The notes: generated by a model not told the origin, from the letters alone. A stretch of 61,559 bases of DNA from Lobulomyces angularis (GCA_027604685.1 JADHYX010000096.1:1-61559), one strand, 5' to 3'. Numbered from the stretch's first letter, positions 49,640 to 61,460 are shown. Translations and numbers: made by a program.

Positions 49640-50300
49640 TTCAACAACTGATTTTATATTCAAAGTTGCAACATCATCTCTGTTCCATAATCTTTCTTTT
49701 CCATTAGGTAATGGACAAATTTCACTTTGCAGGGCAACAAACCCTGTACTTTTCAAATCTCCTTACCCAAGGTCTCGATGATATTCTATATTTAAAAGTT
49801 TTTAAAGATCTTTCTTTGCAATCAGGACAAATTGAAGATGTTAAGTATTCATTGAAAAAAAAAAATTAAAACCTGCCTTTTTAATGTATTCAATTTCAAT
49901 TTTCTAAAAATTGATTGTCCATAAAGTTTTTCATTATTGTAAAACTTGATAAAAAATCTTTCATGAAACAAATCCATTTTTCTCTATTTAAGGTTTTCTA
50001 GTTTTTTCAAAATCTATGGGTTGATCTACAATTTGACTTGAAACTTTCTCCCGAATAATACGATAACGTTTTAATCCACATTCCTTCCTGCGCTGCATTG
50101 CGTATACCTTAACTTTTTTCCATTACTTACCAAGACAATGCAATAAATCTCTTTTATTTGGATCTATAAAAAACCTTATTGCAACTTAAATCGTCAAGGT
50201 TGTCTTGAAAGTATTCAATTTTTTCAGGTTTTTTCCTTTTTTTACTCTTGGCATTATCATTTTCATCTCTTTGTGGTTTAGGCAAAGACAATAGAACTTG
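49640..50300 (-). pseudogene. Decayed Fanzor/TnpB-like RuvC nuclease gene
   Basis: The minus strand carries broken but recognisable Fanzor blocks in order. KIEYFQDNLDDLSCNKVF leads, with a frame change, into FFIDPNKRDLLHCL (RuvC-I Asp; compare DPGKRDL), then KVKVYAMQRRKECGLKRY with RIIREKV. Next are NEKLYGQSIFRKLK, then NEYLTSSICPDC (the conserved pre-ribbon 'E-x-x-T-S-x-x-C-P-x-C'), a second Cys pair (CCPA...CEICPLPNG) and LWNRDDVATLNI (RuvC-III Asp; compare DRDVNAAINI). At least three frameshifts and stops interrupt it, so it is inactive. Fanzors are eukaryotic RNA-guided relatives of TnpB. The N-terminal wedge/REC region (upstream, about 50300-50700) is not recognised. Flanking repeats or a guide RNA (omega-like) region were not found. 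Confidence 0.7.
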
Positions 50301-51104
50301 AAATCTTTATTAGTTATAATATGCTTATTAACATCATCAGTGTTGAGTAGATACCATTTAACAAAAGAGTAGTATGTGGGGTTAATCGATTAACATTAGA
50401 TATTGATGTTTTCACACGGTTGTCTAAAAAATTTTTTTGAAAAAAAAAAAATTAAATTAAAGTAAGATGTTAGTTAGTGTGAGAATGGTGTAAGTTTTGG
50501 CAGTTAACTTGTGGCATGGGCATGAATAATAAAAATAAAGTACTTGGAAACAATGAATAAGTGTGAAGAAAATGGTAGATAATTTGTTATTAGAACCTAT
50601 AAGAAGTGTTTTCAGTGAGTTTCTGATGTGAATGTCAATGGCTTAATGTATATAAAATTAAACGATACTCTTATATTTTTTTTTGTTTTGGTTAACAGAT
50701 TATCTCCCAAATACTTTTCGTCTAAAAAGTGCAGAAACTAGCAGAAAGAAAACTTGGTTAAGTTAAATTTGCTTCCCTTGTACAGAGTGGAATGATAAGA
50801 TAATATTTTTATCACAAGGTTGCCCTTTCTTGAAGTGTAAACCACTTTCTCTGAATTTTTAATTTTTTATATACAGAAAGTTCTTTATCAGTTATATTAA
50901 TGCATCAATAACTACTTAAAATAGAACACTGTAGACTAACTATTCAAAGTACCATACTACATATACATATACAGCAGTCCTAATTAATGTACCCTATGGC
51001 AAAACGATAAGACTTTTTCATAGACAAAAAAATTTAAACTATGTAAATTCAAAAAATAATAACAATACAGTTAATTGATTAAATTTTAATGCATTTTTAG
51101 CAAC
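50301..51104. other. Spacer with no recognised gene
   Basis: It may contain the eroded N-terminus of the Fanzor-like gene (50301-50700) but no motif supports that. Nothing else seen. Confidence 0.35.
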
Positions 51105-52356
51105 TTACGCATGAACAGGAAAGCTTCTTATGAGCTGTGGTGTAATACCATTGTAAAACCTCCTTATACCATATCTGCGATATTGTTCCTGAGCATAAAG
51201 CGTCAGAAAGTATTATGAACTTTTAAAAATATACCTTAACAAAATGCCTTGCTGAAGTATATTTAGGACTTGATGACAACGCTTCTTTTTGAATATTAGA
51301 TTTTACTAGATCAATGGGAAACAGTATTAACCAACATGATGATCCTGCAAATCCACCTGCTAGTAATGTTGTTATAGAAGACGGTCTTTCACCTGAAGGA
51401 GTTAGCGCATATTTAGTTATTTCGTAGCCACAAAAATATAAACTTGATCCCAACGCATCTCTGAAAATGTGTAAATGCGCACCTTGCATTAAAAAAAACA
51501 AATTTTTAAGGGATTAACATCACAGTATAGATATACTTTTAAAATTTTAAATTTATTTCAATATTGTCAATCTAGTGGTTATTTTAGTTACCGTAATAAA
51601 GGCCAAAAAGACCTCTTTTTTGAAAAATTTTCACAACCCACTGATAAGTTGTAGTGTTATTACTTAGACCAAGGTTCCTTCTAATACCTTTAGCGTCAGT
51701 TTCTAAACTACTTGTGATATTTTCTCCAAAAGAATTTACATTTGCAGGATAAATTCGCTCTAGCTGCTTTTGTATCTTAACAAATTCAATAGGGGCATTT
51801 AAGCATGAAATAACAGTTCCGGAAAATAAACCACTAGATAAACTGGAAAGTGAGATTTTACTTAACACAGATAAGTTGGTTGATTTATTTAATGTCTGCA
51901 TTGAAAATTCTTTCGTTCGGGTATAGATTGTAAAACTAATGGATCTAAATACTGAAGCACTGAACAATACTGGAAACACCCCTAAAATAAAGTTCAAAAT
52001 TGGAAATGACGGTGATCGTCACCTCTAAAGAATCCAGCAATTCCTTCACCATTATAGGTTTGCTTTATACAATTCAGTGTTGAAGAGTATTTATATGCTT
52101 GCATCTTTGTTTTTACTGTATCAAAAGGGTAGCTAAAAAGAGTGTTAAGAAAAAGATCCATTTTTTTAACAAAAAAATTAAAAAATTTATTTAATATACC
52201 CAAATAACACTGAACTTACTGCTGCGGCTGTAGCTTTTGTATTATAAAAGAGTTAGGTTTTTCCTTAAAAAAATACAAGATATTACCAGAAATTGCTACT
52301 GGGTTGGAACTAACAAAGTTTTTACTGTACAGTATAAATGGATTTGGTTCATTCAT
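51105..52356 (-). CDS. Mitochondrial carrier (SLC25 family)
   Basis: About 300 residues in six exons. The three family signatures P-x-[DE]-x-x-[KR] are visible: SYPFDTVKTKMQ, NAPIEFVKIQKQLE and LFPIDLVKSNIQ. LRDALGSSLYFCGYEITKYA resembles the 'R-x-x-P-x-x-x-x-Y-F' helix of carnitine/ornithine-type carriers. Glycine-rich GGFAGSSCWLILFP and 'GEGIAGFFRG' are also typical. The C-terminus appears to stop at SFPVHA with TAA at 51105, but a perfect GTAAGT donor overlaps it and a final exon could be missing; the sixth helix is incomplete without it. The substrate is not determined; it sits in the inner mitochondrial membrane. Confidence 0.85.
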
Positions 52357-53042
52357 TATTAATAGTTTACAGTAAATTTTTAATCTCTAAGAGGTTGTTT
52401 GGTAGGAAATTTACAAATTTCCTTTACAAGCACTTTTCTACACTCTGTAAATATTTAGTAAGTTCTACTTGAAGCAAATATAATGATTTCTTTGAAGTAA
52501 TTTTAATAAATTGTTTTATAGTTTAATCTCTATTGCAAACTAGAAAAAAATTTTTAATGATGTAAATAAGATTTTTGTTTTTTCTGAGAGTTTTATTAAT
52601 GTGTACACAACTATATATTTATCAATTTACTATGAAAGGAATATTAAAATTAACGATTTTAATCAAGAACTAACACGTTGCTAACAAGCCAGTCTAAAGT
52701 GAGCAAACAAACAATCTGTTTGTGAAAATTTTATTTTTCCTAGGATACCACATACTATAAGATCTTAAGTTTACAAAATAACAGAAAAATTTGCAATTAT
52801 CAAGCATGCTAGCCTGTATAATAATAATAGTATGCATTTACTAGAAATTTAATTTTAATTTTTGCAATACAGAATTGTTGTAAACCGAACTGGCAAATAA
52901 AACTCGACTTCAATTATAAAAAAAAGGAAATAAAGAATAAATAGTAAAAAATACATTAAATGGATAATATCTGCTTTGTAAGTTGCTTGTGAGTATTTGA
53001 ATAGATTCACAAAATGACATATCCCAAAACCCTAAAGAAATT
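52357..53042. promoter_or_regulatory. Divergent promoter region between the carrier (-) and TAPT1 (+)
   Basis: About 690 nt with no supported gene. An ATG at 53014 is out of frame with the TAPT1 coding sequence and opens a Lys/Leu-rich frame, so the start at 53043 is preferred. Confidence 0.4.
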
Positions 53043-55865
53043 ATGCAGTTTGAAACTGTGTCATCCCCCTCCAAAATTACAGATGAAGTTAAGGATGTTG
53101 ATGTTAAGGCTGAAAGTTCGTTTATTTCAAATGTTAATAATACAGAAGTTGACCAAAATTCTCCAGTTGTTAAAAAAAAAAGACGTACAAATCTGATTGT
53201 GGGAACTTCAGAAAAAGGTATTTTCTTGCTTAATTTGCTAAAATCCTGCGAATGGTAATTTTAGAAACAGGTACTAGTGTCGAATTCGTAACTACCAATA
53301 CCATCGGGGAAAATTTTGCTAATACTTTAAAAACTGATGATAAGTTGCATTATAAAGATTATCATGATATATCGTTGCAAAGCTCTTCAGAAGAACTGCA
53401 TAAAATGGAAAATGTGGATTTAAAACTAATTTCAAGTAACTTTGACATTTTACTAGGAAATGAATTAGGTTCAAACTACATTTTAAACTCTGACGAAACC
53501 GAATTTATGCGTGAAAGAGCTCCTGACACCCTTAGCAATGAAGATAATCTGTATGTTAATAATTCTTCAAAAAATGTTTCTCCAGAAGTTTCAACTTGGC
53601 CAACGGAATGCAGAGGTAGCAACAACAATGAAAATGCACATATCCTAAATAACATTGAAGAAGTGGCCAATGAGGATTTAATTAGCTCTACTCAGCAATG
53701 TAATAACAGTTTAACTATAAATACAGCAGATGATGGTGTCAATGTCACTAACCTCAATAATTCTGACAAGAAAAATTCCTTTTTTTTCATTAATGTGGTT
53801 ATAAACTATTTTCAAATATTTACCTTTCGTAATTACATTTCAGTTTTTCAAAATGAATTGGATTCAGTTGATTACAAGGATTCTAATGATTTGAAAAATG
53901 AGAGAGTTAAAAATTTTTTACTTATTCCAAATGAGATTGAAAAAGTTAGTATTGGAAAAAATATTGCTGAATTTTATATTTTTTTATGTAGTTTATTTGG
54001 TTAGGTTGCATAATATGCTTTGATTCTATTTTGTTTATTTTTACCATCTTACCCATTAGATTTCTTGTATCTATTTTCAGTTTCCTGAAAGCAATAGTCT
54101 TGAAGTATCAAATTTTAGCTATTATTTGAATTAAAATATTTTTTCTTATTAGGGTTCCATTTAGTAGCTCTCACAAAGTTGATATTGTGAAAGGATTACT
54201 GTTGTTAAGCGGGATTTACTTAGTACACTCCCTTGATGCTTCAATTATATATCATTCCATTCGTGGCCAGTCAGTGTTAAAATTATATGTAATCTTTAAC
54301 GTTTTAGAGGTAAGTGAAGGATGAGTCAAAAACTATTAATGAAACAGATATGTGATAAATTATGTTCTGCTTTAGGTCATGATATTTTAGATTCCCTTTT
54401 TTCCCCTTCTACAGCGCCTAATCGAAAAAAAAAAGTAAATTTTTTGACCAACTTTGTTATTGCAATATTTTACAATTATATCCACACTGTTGTTTTATTC
54501 TACCATATGATGACCTTGAATGTAGCTATTAATAGTTATTCTACTAGTTTACTAAGTTTGATGTTAAGTAATCAATTTGTGGAAATTAAAAGTAGCGTTT
54601 TTAAAAAATTTGAAAGAGAAAATTTATTTCAATTAAGCTGCAGTGGTATTATTTTAAATTGTTTTATTTTATTTTACACTTGATAGATGTTATCGAGAGA
54701 TTTCAGCTATCTATTTATTTGATATTGATTACTTTGAGAAACTACATAGAATTAACAGGCGGTGATGGAATTAAAAATATGTTTGCCTTTATTTGGAATT
54801 TATTAAACTTGGAAGAAAATTTTTTTTTTGGCATTTATTCAATCTTTAATTTAAGCAGTTTCAAACTCCTTTTAGAAAATTTCTTTACTGTGGAAAATTT
54901 TAATAAAATTAAATTTTTAGTTACTCCCGGATTACTAGTGTTAATCACGGAAGTTATTGTAGACTGGTTAAAGCATGGTAACTTTATTAATCTGTTAAGT
55001 TGTGTACTTAATTTGAATTTGTAGCGTTTATTACCAAGTTCAACTTAATTAAGCCGAATATCTACACAAAATTTCGAGATAGTCTCTGCAGAGACTTATG
55101 TTACCGGGGAGATGAGGGAAAAGGTAAATTAAGAATTCAATTTTTTTCGCAAAAAAATTATTTCTTAACACTAAGGGCAGAAAAAGAGTCACCAATTTGT
55201 AGCCCGCAGAGTTGGATTCATATCTTTGCCCATTTGCTGTTTGATTGTGCGGGTTTTATTTCAAACAATTGAAATGTTAGGTTTACCAAGAATTTTGAAT
55301 TTTGAGGCAGTTTTCTTAAACTCTGAACTTATAAATGAATTATTACATTTAAATTTTACTATTTTAAAACTGAGAATATTTAAGTTTTTTAATCTTCTGA
55401 TAAGATTTACTTTTTTTTTTAGTGTTCCTTATCTAATGTAAGTTCGCGCTTTAAATAATTTTTTTTTAAAATTCTAACAGCAATTAATTTATCTTTAGGT
55501 TGTTGATTTTCAAATTGTCAGTAGTAATATTTTTAAATAAAATCTCTCAAAATCGATTACTACAAGCGGAAAAAGAAAAAAAAGCGTTTGAGAAAACCAG
55601 AGAAGATGAAACAATTAATGGGGAAAAATCCTATTCCTTATTGAAGCCAAAGGTGTCTGTTTCTAATTTAAATAGCTCAAGTGAACAAACCCCTCACAGC
55701 AAAATACCTGCATATACTCCAAGTACTGGTAGCAATTCTCCAATCAAAGATTTGACCTTTAATTATTTTAATTTAAAAACCAAAGCTTCAGAAGAGAACA
55801 TTTTAAAAGATGAAAATAGATTTGATAATATTGAAAGATTTACATTAATAAAGAGAATAATTTAA
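53043..55865 (+). CDS. TAPT1: TAPT1/EMP65-family multi-pass membrane protein
   Basis: Large gene, about 750-800 residues in around ten exons. The N-terminal 200 residues are Asn/Asp/Glu-rich and disordered. The conserved domain begins LLIPNEIEKVSIGKNIAEFY. Blocks follow: HKVDIVKGLLLLSGIYLVHS, LDASIIYHSIRGQSVLKLYV, DKLCSALGHDILDSLF, 'MTLNVAINSYSTSLLSLMLS', NQFVEIKSSVFKKFERENLF, ITEVIVDWLKHAFITKF and VARRVGFISLPICCLIVRVL. The C-terminus IERFTLIKRII resembles the family's 'IDRF-T' ending. Human TAPT1 acts at the ER/ciliary base and is mutated in skeletal ciliopathy; yeast EMP65 is an ER protein. TAA ends at 55865. Some exon borders (54000-54200, 54680-54770) are approximate. Confidence 0.9.
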
Positions 55866-56329
55866 TGTTGAATTTATGTGTTTTACATATTAAAATTTCT
55901 TTCGAATGAAAAATTTAATACAAATGTGGTTGGTAATTTTAGTAAAAAATATTGACTATTTACAATTATCCTTTCGTGTAGTATATAACAACATGGGATT
56001 AATGGCATAAACTAAGCGGTGTATAGTTTATCGTGTAAGGTTGTTATTAGTAAAGTTTGAATCTGGTTGGTTAGCAACAAAATGATGGACAAAACAGCTG
56101 AAATAAAACAAAATGTCAAATAGAAAAAATAAGAGATTTAGATCTCAACAATGCAACATAGAATTGAATATTGCATTGTTTCTACAACAGAGCTATTAAA
56201 AAAAAATATTTCTTCTTTAAAAACCTTGGTAGTTGCCCTTTAAATCTTAAACTTTAAAAATGCCTTTTGCAAATATTTAAATTCAAATTGGATACCAGTA
56301 GTTGAGCTGTGATCTGAAACTTTATTTTT
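55866..56329. other. Region between convergent 3' ends
   Basis: No gene seen. It separates the 3' ends of TAPT1 (+) and the unknown basic protein (-). Confidence 0.4.
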
Positions 56330-57814
56330 CTAGTTTCTAAGTGGTGGTAATGTTACATTTGAAGTTTCATCTTTCCTATCAAGCTTTATATTTTGATTAT
56401 TTGGTTCATATAAATTCTGGTTGATCTCTTTAATATCACAATAATTATTACCGATTTCGTTACTTAAGGGATCTCTAAAATTTGGTTTTTTTGTCACCGA
56501 AACTGAATTAGAGAGAAGCTGAAAAGCCACAGGAGAAATATTCTTAAATCGATTTGGCAAGTGTTGTGGTCTGTATTTACTATTTGCGTATTTAACTTTA
56601 TCAAAATTAAATAATCTTCTTCGCAGACTGCCAGCAGGATAATGCGGATTTTCTGATGTTTTAAGATTGTAGTATTCACTGTCGATTGAAGTTTTTGGTG
56701 TACAGGAATTACATTTTGAAATTGAACCGTTATATTGTTTAGCACCAAGAGTTTTTTCAATTTGTTTAAAGTAGTTACTTCGGAAACAATTTTTTTCACA
56801 GTTTTCTTTATATTTGGTTTTTGAATATATAAAATTTGAAGTCTTCTCGATACCTTAAACATTGTACCAGACATTTAGTTAAAAAAATACAATTATATTA
56901 CCTTTGTAACCTTCAAATTCACTTATGTTAAAGTCTGAATTCAAATTACTATTTTTTTCAATTTGCAGTTTCTCATTCTTATGTACATTATCTTTCAAGG
57001 AGTAGAGTGCAACACTTTTTGAAATGTAACATTTATCGCATTCAAATTCCTTTGTTACATCAGGAATTGAAGGTAAATTCTTTTGCTCCAGTTCCAGTGT
57101 TTTTCTGGACTTATCGCTTAACGCTGGTAACATTTCACTGGGTTTCATCGACTTTAAGTTCCTAATGTCTTTGACTTTGGTTTCTAAATTTTTGTTCGCA
57201 ACAGAAAAATTTTCGCTTATTAAGTTTTTGTTTTTGTTTAATTTTTTAATATCGCGACTTCCAATCTCATCATCATAAAATTTTCTTAAGTGAGTCGTAT
57301 TAGTTAATGGTTTGCCATTTTTTTTAACATTTATTTCTTTACTATTTGATTGTGTAAGTACCAAGGAAATACGCTTAAAATCTTCAACATCTTCTTTTTC
57401 ATCCTCAAGAATGATGTTTTTTTTTACTAATTTTTGTTTTTTGTTTTGATAACACTTTTTAGCATCATCTTGTAAGAGAATTGTATTCATTTTAGAACTT
57501 AGCTCAATAACTGGTGATTTTTCCTCTTCACATTGCAAAGAATCTAGATATCGATGATATTCTGTGAATGCAAAATGAAACTTTGCCGTGGAATCATTTA
57601 AAGCTTCACTTTCGTCCTGTAAATCTTCATTATTAAGTGTTTTAGATACGGTGTTCAAAGTCATTGTTATGTATAGTGCCTTCAATGACTCCACTAATTG
57701 CTTTAACATACTTAATTGTTCAACTTTCAGATAGTTATTGAAATGAATATTTACTTGCAACTTACGTTTTAAATTCAAGTGATGATATGGCTTTATTCCT
57801 AGTTCTGCTTCCAT
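56330..57814 (-). CDS. Large Lys/Asn-rich hypothetical protein
   Basis: Two main exons, about 475 residues. ATG at 57812-57814 begins MEAELGIKPYHHLNLKRKLQ, then VNIHFNNYLKVEQLSMLKQL. The first exon continues to 'EFEGYKG' near 56900. A GT-AG intron (about 57 nt, ending TTTAAG) leads to the second exon (IEKTSNFIYSKTKYKENCEK; later RRRLFNFDKVKYAN and HLPNRFKNISPVAFQLL; end VTLPPLRN, TAG at 56330-56332). The second exon's frame was chosen because it stays open to the stop and joins in phase. No domain recognised; a short helical N-terminus could be a dimerisation element. The gene's 5' end and upstream DNA are duplicated in inverted orientation at 58515-58780. Confidence 0.6.
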
Positions 57815-58030
57815 GTTAAGTATCAATTTTCGGTATTGAAAGTCTACAAAATGCAATATTTTACAATTATTAGAGAAAAAATTTTTTTATTTATTTATCA
57901 AATTTATTCTGGAAAACTGATTTTCTAACTGTTAAATACTAAAGAACAGAAGCAAAATATATGAAGTTAGGTTAATATTATGAATAATGAAATGTTAAAG
58001 GAAAGATGCAATTCTTCAGCATGGTTCAAT
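57765..58030. repeat. Inverted repeat, left arm
   Basis: This arm covers the first codons and 5' upstream region of the 56330-57814 gene. The reverse complement matches 58515-58780 with scattered substitutions and small indels. Shared pieces include TTCATTATTCATAA, CAGTTTTCCAGAA and CTAGGAATAAAGCCATATCA (gene-sense direction). Confidence 0.8.
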
Positions 58031-58361
58031 TTTTAAGATCGCTAAATTTATGAATTTTTTTTTGAAAGGAGCAATGAAAATAAATTTAAAAGAAGTTAAG
58101 GAAATTGCTAATTATAACAAGTTATAATGCTGAAAAGACAACTAGTTAAATGGATGTGATGTTGGTGCACGAGATATCAGACCTATTCTGGAAAGCTTTT
58201 TTACTTAAAACAATCATTTTAGTACTTTTAAAGAAATAAGTACTGCGAACGATTCTATTACGTTATAACTATTTGTTTTGCAATTTCATAATCGTTTGGT
58301 TTATCAACTCTTATAGCTGCCGACTAGTGTTTATTGTGTTTTTTATAAAAAAATCTCTGCA

Positions 58362-58405
58362 ATATCTTTCTGAATTAGAACAAATATCTTTCTGAATTAG
58401 AACAA
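58362..58405. repeat. Perfect tandem duplication of 22 bp
   Basis: ATATCTTTCTGAATTAGAAC followed by AA occurs twice without change (58362-58383, 58384-58405), within the spacer of the inverted repeat. Confidence 0.9.
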
Positions 58406-58514
58406 ATTTTTAATTGAATTAAAATTTTATATTTTTATTCTTTTTTTTATTCTATTTCATTTTTATTTATTTAACAGTATGGTGATTTTGTATTAACCGT
58501 TTACTATAATAATT

Positions 58515-58780
58515 ATAATTTAACCTTGTTGATGAACTGCTTCTTTTCATTTTCTAACATTTCATTATTCATAACATTAAATTACCTTCACTTATTGCTT
58601 CTGCTCTTTACATTTAAATTTTAAAAAAACTTCAGTTTTCCAGAACAAATTTTATAAAAAAATAAAAAAAAAATTATAATTGTACAATATTGTATTTTAT
58701 AGACTTTCAGCACCAAAAATTGATACTTAACATGAACGGAACTAGGAATAAAGCCATATCATCACTTAACTTGAAACAAA
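58515..58780. repeat. Inverted repeat, right arm
   Basis: Copy of the left arm in opposite orientation. It holds the start codon equivalent (ATGAACGGAACTAGGAATAA) but with a 2-base loss that breaks the frame, so it is not a gene. It ends about 10 bp before the phyH-type stop codon. Confidence 0.8.
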
Positions 58781-58788
58781 AAAATATA

Positions 58789-59782
58789 TCACCATGGAGG
58801 ATACTTGTCGTTTATTGGCTGCCACCTGGTATCGCAACTTATTCTCTTTTCTTTTAAGTTGTTGGATAAAGTTTTGTGTAATACATCTAAAGTTAATACA
58901 ACCACATCACCCATTTTAAAATCATGCGAAACAAAAGTTACCCCCTCCAGTTCGCTCTCATCTAGCCATCCATCACTTTCACCATTACCGTCTTCTAATT
59001 TCTTTTCTAACAAATTTTTAATTCTTATTTTAATTGCATTAGTTATGAATTTATTCGGAATAACTGACATAGCTCCCTTTTAAAAATAAATTGGCAATTA
59101 AAAAACCTAGGGAATGATAATTACATTCTCTTTTGAAACGTTTCCCAGTGGTATCCAGAAAGTAACTATATTATCACTCCCTTTATTTAAGTAATATCTA
59201 TCCAAGTGGAGTCCCTAAATTAAAAAAAACTGGAAAATTAAATTTTATCCAGGCTTTTTGAAAATAGCATTGATAATACAATATATTGCCAAAAAAGACC
59301 AATGAATAGTTTTATAAAGTTGTTACCGTGTATTTTCCTTGCTCTACAGCTCGTAACCATTTATAAGGAAAAGTAAATACATTGGGATATCTGGAATACT
59401 TGACGGGGAGTTCAGTTTTTTTACCTTCATTATATATTTCCGTTCTTGGAACACAGTTTATTGTAAACAATTTTTGACAAAGCTTGAAAATTTTTTTACT
59501 TTCTAAAACTTCTAGTACGCTGTAATGATTATAAATGTCTTGTCTATTTAGCAAATCTTGTGGGTTATTATTTGTTAACTTAAGTATCGTTTTTCTCGCT
59601 TTCAAAACCTTTTTTTTTGGTAAAAAATTTTCTAAAAGTAAGTAACCTTCAGAATGTAGTTTATTGTGCAATGAAATGATGTCATTTAACAAATGAGATG
59701 AATCCTCCATATCCACAAAATTGAAACTAAGTAGTTTATGAGATTGTGTTAATTTTGTTTCGTGTAACCAATGTTTCAACAT
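58789..59782 (-). CDS. Phytanoyl-CoA dioxygenase-like (Fe(II)/2-oxoglutarate) protein
   Basis: About 280 residues in three to four exons. The N-terminus (MLKHWLHETKLTQSHKLLSF) leads to SEGYLLLENFLPKKKVLKAR, the usual start of PhyH-type domains. The iron ligands are visible: His and Asp in LHLDRYYLN, and the distal His in LDVLHKTLSNN. The 2-oxoglutarate-binding Arg is in EKRISCDTRWQPIND. These are the canonical H-x-D...H facial triad positions. Family members hydroxylate phytanoyl-CoA or small metabolites; substrate here is unknown. TGA at 58789-58791 lies beside the inverted repeat arm. ATG is at 59780-59782; a later in-frame Met (MEDSSHLLND) is also possible. Confidence 0.85.
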
Positions 59783-61145
59783 CTAAAATTTCAATTGATG
59801 TGTTGATGTGTGGTAATTATTTTTTAAAAAAAAAACTTGTTACAAAAAAGAGTATCTGCAGATATTATTACATCAATTTATTTGAAAAGCAATCTCGGAA
59901 TTCTACTTTACTGCATTTAGAATGGATCCGTTTTTTGTAAGTCTTTTATTGATGGAACAAACAACGCAGAAACACTAGTTAAATACGTAACTACATCATA
60001 ACTATATAATATACCATTTTCAGTAAACCTGCTACCCTATGCGAATTTTACTTTAAAACTCAAATAAAAGATCAATTATACTTTCTTTGGAATTCTTATG
60101 TTTTTTCATTAAAAAAGAAACCGTTTTTTTTTTAATTTATATTAATTTTTTTTATATTTCTTCAAGGACTTTTTCATAGACCGTTGGGAACAGTTTGTTA
60201 AAATTATTATACAATCTGTAATTCTGTGACTAGTTAAACTTTACACTTCCTTAGTGGAAATCAACATTCTTTAAATTTTTTAAATCTATTAAAATGCCTA
60301 TTGGAAAATTTACCAAGGAAAAGAAGCAGCAACGATTAGGCGATATTTGTTCACTATGAATTTGGGTAAGTGAAAATTTTATGTAACAACTTAATTATTA
60401 AATAATGATATTTTATTATAATACAAAAATAATTCACTTGAAAAACTAACTAAAATTAATCCTTTACATTAAAATTTAGATTTCAATTAAAGAAAGAGAT
60501 ATAAAACGAAGATGTGAAACAAATTCCAAAAAAGTTCTTTAATCTTCCAAAACTTCAATGAACTTTTAAAACATTCGATTACTTCTAAAAAATGTAAGTC
60601 TTCTCAAAACTTCGATTCATTACAATATTTGAATTTGATTGCCGGTACTTTTTAGAATACACTTTTTTGTAACTTAACAAATCAATTCTTTTTTACAGTT
60701 AATCCCATTTTAGAACCAGTGTACTTTATAAATCAGCTCCTTGGAAATAGTAAGTAAAATTAATAAAATTTAACTTAAATTTTATATTATAAAAATTTAT
60801 TACTCTTTACCTAATTAGATAAAAAAAATAAATAAACAATATCAAATAAAAAAAACAACTTCATATTTACCTTAGTAATAATAAAAATAATAAAAAATTT
60901 AACTATTTTTTATATTAGAAAATATATTTCTAGAGTTTTTAATCAGCAGTTTCTCCTAATTTTAAGTTCATGAATGGAAATGCATTGGCCAATCAACCAA
61001 AAACCAACAAGTTTGCAAATATCCAAAGACTGTACACATCGAAAGACCTAACTTTTTTGTTAATCTCAATCAGCATTTATTCCATTTCTTAACGTATTAT
61101 AATTTATTTGCATAAAGGGTTTTTTCTATTTAACTTTTCCATTAG
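59783..61145. other. Gene-poor right-hand region with possible orphan exons
   Basis: No complete gene recognised. A piece at about 60301-60366 followed by GTAAGTG, and another at about 60700-60751 between TTTTTACAG and GTAAGT, read in phase as YWKIYQGKEAATIRRYLFTM and NPILEPVYFINQLLGN. They may be exons of an unresolved gene, but no start or further exons were found. Remaining DNA is low complexity. Confidence 0.25.
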
Positions 61146-61193
61146 TTAATTTTCAGTTAAATCTTCCTCATCTGATGAACAATCCTCTTCATT
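61146..61193 (-). CDS. Possible terminal exon of a gene entering from the right
   Basis: Downstream of a CTTAG acceptor on the minus strand, 16 codons give the acidic end NEEDCSSDEEDLTEN and a TAA. Upstream exons were not found. The acidic Ser-Asp tail is common in nuclear proteins. This is a weak call. Confidence 0.25.
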   Translation of the reverse strand, partial: NEEDCSSDEEDLTEN

Positions 61194-61286
61194 CTAAGGA
61201 TTTAATTTCTGGATATCTTTATCCCTATTTGTGATTAACTTAGTTTGAATACTTAAATTTAAGCCAAATCCTTTAGTTGTATATTA

Positions 61287-61460
61287 GGCTACTAAGATAT
61301 TAAAAAGATAGTACTAATAATTTATAACCTTTGTTCTCAAATATATAAAATTACTTAAAAAAATAAAATAGAATAAATATATGAATAATTAAACATATAA
61401 ATAAAATTAAACCTAAGATATTAAAGAGACAGTATAAATAATTTATAAATCTTTAAAGAC
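61287..61460. repeat. Direct repeat of about 42 bp, spaced about 122 bp
   Basis: CTAAGATATTAAAAAGATAG with following TAATAATTTATAA (from about 61292) recurs as CTAAGATATTAAAGAGACAG with TAAATAATTTATAA (from about 61413). It is imperfect. Confidence 0.5.

Noticed and set aside
53014..53196. Alternative start ATG upstream of TAPT1
   Set aside because: Frame runs into a Lys/Leu-rich peptide and stops; the frame from 53043 joins the conserved domain exons.
56494..56874. Alternative minus-strand frame with hydrophobic end
   Set aside because: The other frame stays open to 56330, joins in phase with the first exon, and is compositionally more protein-like.
58805..59083. Plus-strand Ser/Pro-rich open frame
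   Set aside because: Antisense of the dioxygenase C-terminal exon, which holds the iron-ligand His and the Arg.
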